Positions 5,956-6,784 of a stretch of DNA of 6,784 nt are shown piece by piece (the first letter of the stretch is position 1; the number at the start of each line of letters is the position of its first letter). The position numbers were made by a program, and so were the translations under genes. Below the pieces are notes generated by a model. The model was not told the DNA's origin. It worked only from the letters and a program-made list of their open reading frames with translations, and ran no database searches. The DNA is from a bacterium (lineage in GTDB: Bacteria > Pseudomonadota > Alphaproteobacteria > Rs-D84). The stretch covers positions 1 to 6,784 of the forward strand of contig JAAVBR010000060.1 of the NCBI GenBank assembly GCA_014802705.1, read 5' to 3'.

Positions 5956-6784
5956 ATTATATTTTTTATTTTTAGCATGCTTGTTGTGGCCTCAGTCTGG
6001 GCAGGCCATTGTCGGTAAAATCGATAATCGTGAATATGTGGATTGGACCACGGCACCCTATAATAGAATTGTTCTGTTTGGGGGGAATTGCACCGGCCAG
6101 TATATCGCGCCGGATTTAATTCTGACGGCGGCCCATTGTGTTTTTAACCACTGCTATGATTCTGAATTGGATCTGGGCGATTGTTTTTTCACAAATTCAT
6201 CCGGACAATCCGGCACGGGGCGTGTGATTGCCGTGGGCCGTGAATACTCTTTGGCAAATGGCATCCCGCTTGATGGGGCCGATTATACACCAGCAACCGA
6301 CTGGGCACTGATAAAAACAGAAGATTTGACCACCGATTCATGGTTTCAGGTGGCGCCGATAACCCAACCTGGGAAATATAATTCTGTGGGATTTGGGGCC
6401 ATTCGTATTATTGATGACGATGAATTACCCATTATTCGCAAAAAATATGTTTTATGGTTGCGCCAAAAATACGATCTGGGACGATTGGTTTCATCAAAGA
6501 AAATATTGGAAAAAACAAAATTAAAAACCGATATGTGGCATGAATTTGATGAATTCTTGGCCAATGTCCATGATGAAACCGGGGTGTCGATTGCCCCGCT
6601 GTTTCCCCCCGATGAAAACCGAAAATTAAAAGCGCACTTGAATTGCGATATTGTCGAGGTCAAAGATGGATATTTTATCCATCATTGTGATGAATTCCAT
6701 GGCAATTCCGGCGGTGGATATTTTCGCGGCGAAGCATTACATGGCGTGACGTCATCTGGCGATGACGGGTTTGCTGATCATGAA
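5948..6784 (+). CDS. Secreted trypsin-like serine protease (S1 fold), second paralogue, 3' end missing
   Basis: The frame opens with ATG at 5948, inside the end of the previous gene (8-base overlap), and stays open for 279 codons to the window edge; only a short C-terminal part should be missing. A signal peptide (MNKLYFLFLACLLWPQSG...) is probably cleaved after GQA, leaving IVGKIDNREYVDW, very like the mature IVGG end of trypsin. The triad is His63 (LTAAHCV), Asp118 (ATDWALI) and Ser254 (HGNSGGGY). Cys48-Cys64 keeps the 16-residue spacing of the conserved disulfide. It is a clear paralogue of the upstream protease. Shared features are REY-x-DW near the N-terminus, CTGQ-x-(I/V)AP-x-LILTA, the long insert before the serine loop, and a Cys pair 14 residues apart whose second member is 7 residues before the Ser (Cys233/Cys247 here, Cys241/Cys255 upstream). 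There is no evident ribosome site, so coupled translation is likely. Confidence 0.87.
   Translation, partial: MNKLYFLFLACLLWPQSGQAIVGKIDNREYVDWTTAPYNRIVLFGGNCTGQYIAPDLILTAAHCVFNHCYDSELDLGDCFFTNSSGQSGTGRVIAVGREYSLANGIPLDGADYTPATDWALIKTEDLTTDSWFQVAPITQPGKYNSVGFGAIRIIDDDELPIIRKKYVLWLRQKYDLGRLVSSKKILEKTKLKTDMWHEFDEFLANVHDETGVSIAPLFPPDENRKLKAHLNCDIVEVKDGYFIHHCDEFHGNSGGGYFRGEALHGVTSSGDDGFADHE

Noticed and set aside
6346..6663. A 105-residue minus-strand open frame inside the second protease gene
   Set aside because: It lies opposite the conserved protease frame, with no ribosome site and no recognisable motif.

Overview
The window holds seven protein genes, all on the plus strand and closely packed. 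They form two blocks. The first (1-3920) carries conserved housekeeping genes: the end of a pyruvate kinase gene (pyk), a D-alanyl-D-alanine carboxypeptidase with a C-terminal SPOR domain, recR, and rsmA (ksgA). The second (about 3921-6784) carries three exported proteins that I cannot assign to a named system: a four-repeat, glycine-zipper-like protein of unknown function, followed by two divergent trypsin-fold serine proteases that are paralogues of each other. The last protease gene runs off the window edge.

The organism is a Gram-negative bacterium, most likely an alphaproteobacterium. The evidence is the S11 carboxypeptidase-SPOR fusion, the DMQGPK type of pyruvate kinase, and the style of RecR and RsmA. 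I cannot place it more precisely. Base composition changes across the window. Hand counts of single 60-base lines give about 63% GC in rsmA (3301-3360), 52% in the glycine-zipper gene (4321-4380), and 27-32% in the middle of the first protease (5401-5460, 5641-5700). The exported-protein block therefore looks like an accessory or faster-evolving region next to a stable core.

Layout: pyk ends at 1294 and is followed by a hairpin terminator (1316-1346) that abuts the start of the carboxypeptidase gene. The carboxypeptidase gene and recR are 11 bases apart, and recR and rsmA overlap by 4 bases (ATGA), so dac-recR-rsmA reads as one transcription unit. Immediately after rsmA is a very good sigma70-type promoter (TTGTTA, 17 bases, TATAAT). 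Only about 20 bases past its expected start point comes a 14-bp hairpin with a T tract. This predicts either a roughly 60-nt RNA or a strongly attenuated leader. The hairpin sequence is partly repeated 84 bases downstream, in the leader of the glycine-zipper gene, giving an 18-nt perfect complementarity between the short RNA and that leader.

The three exported genes overlap each other (19 and 8 bases) and are almost certainly cotranscribed and translationally coupled. All three products have signal peptides and cysteines suited to disulfides, so they should act in the periplasm or outside the cell. The unknown glycine-zipper protein with two linked proteases is the least explained part of the window.
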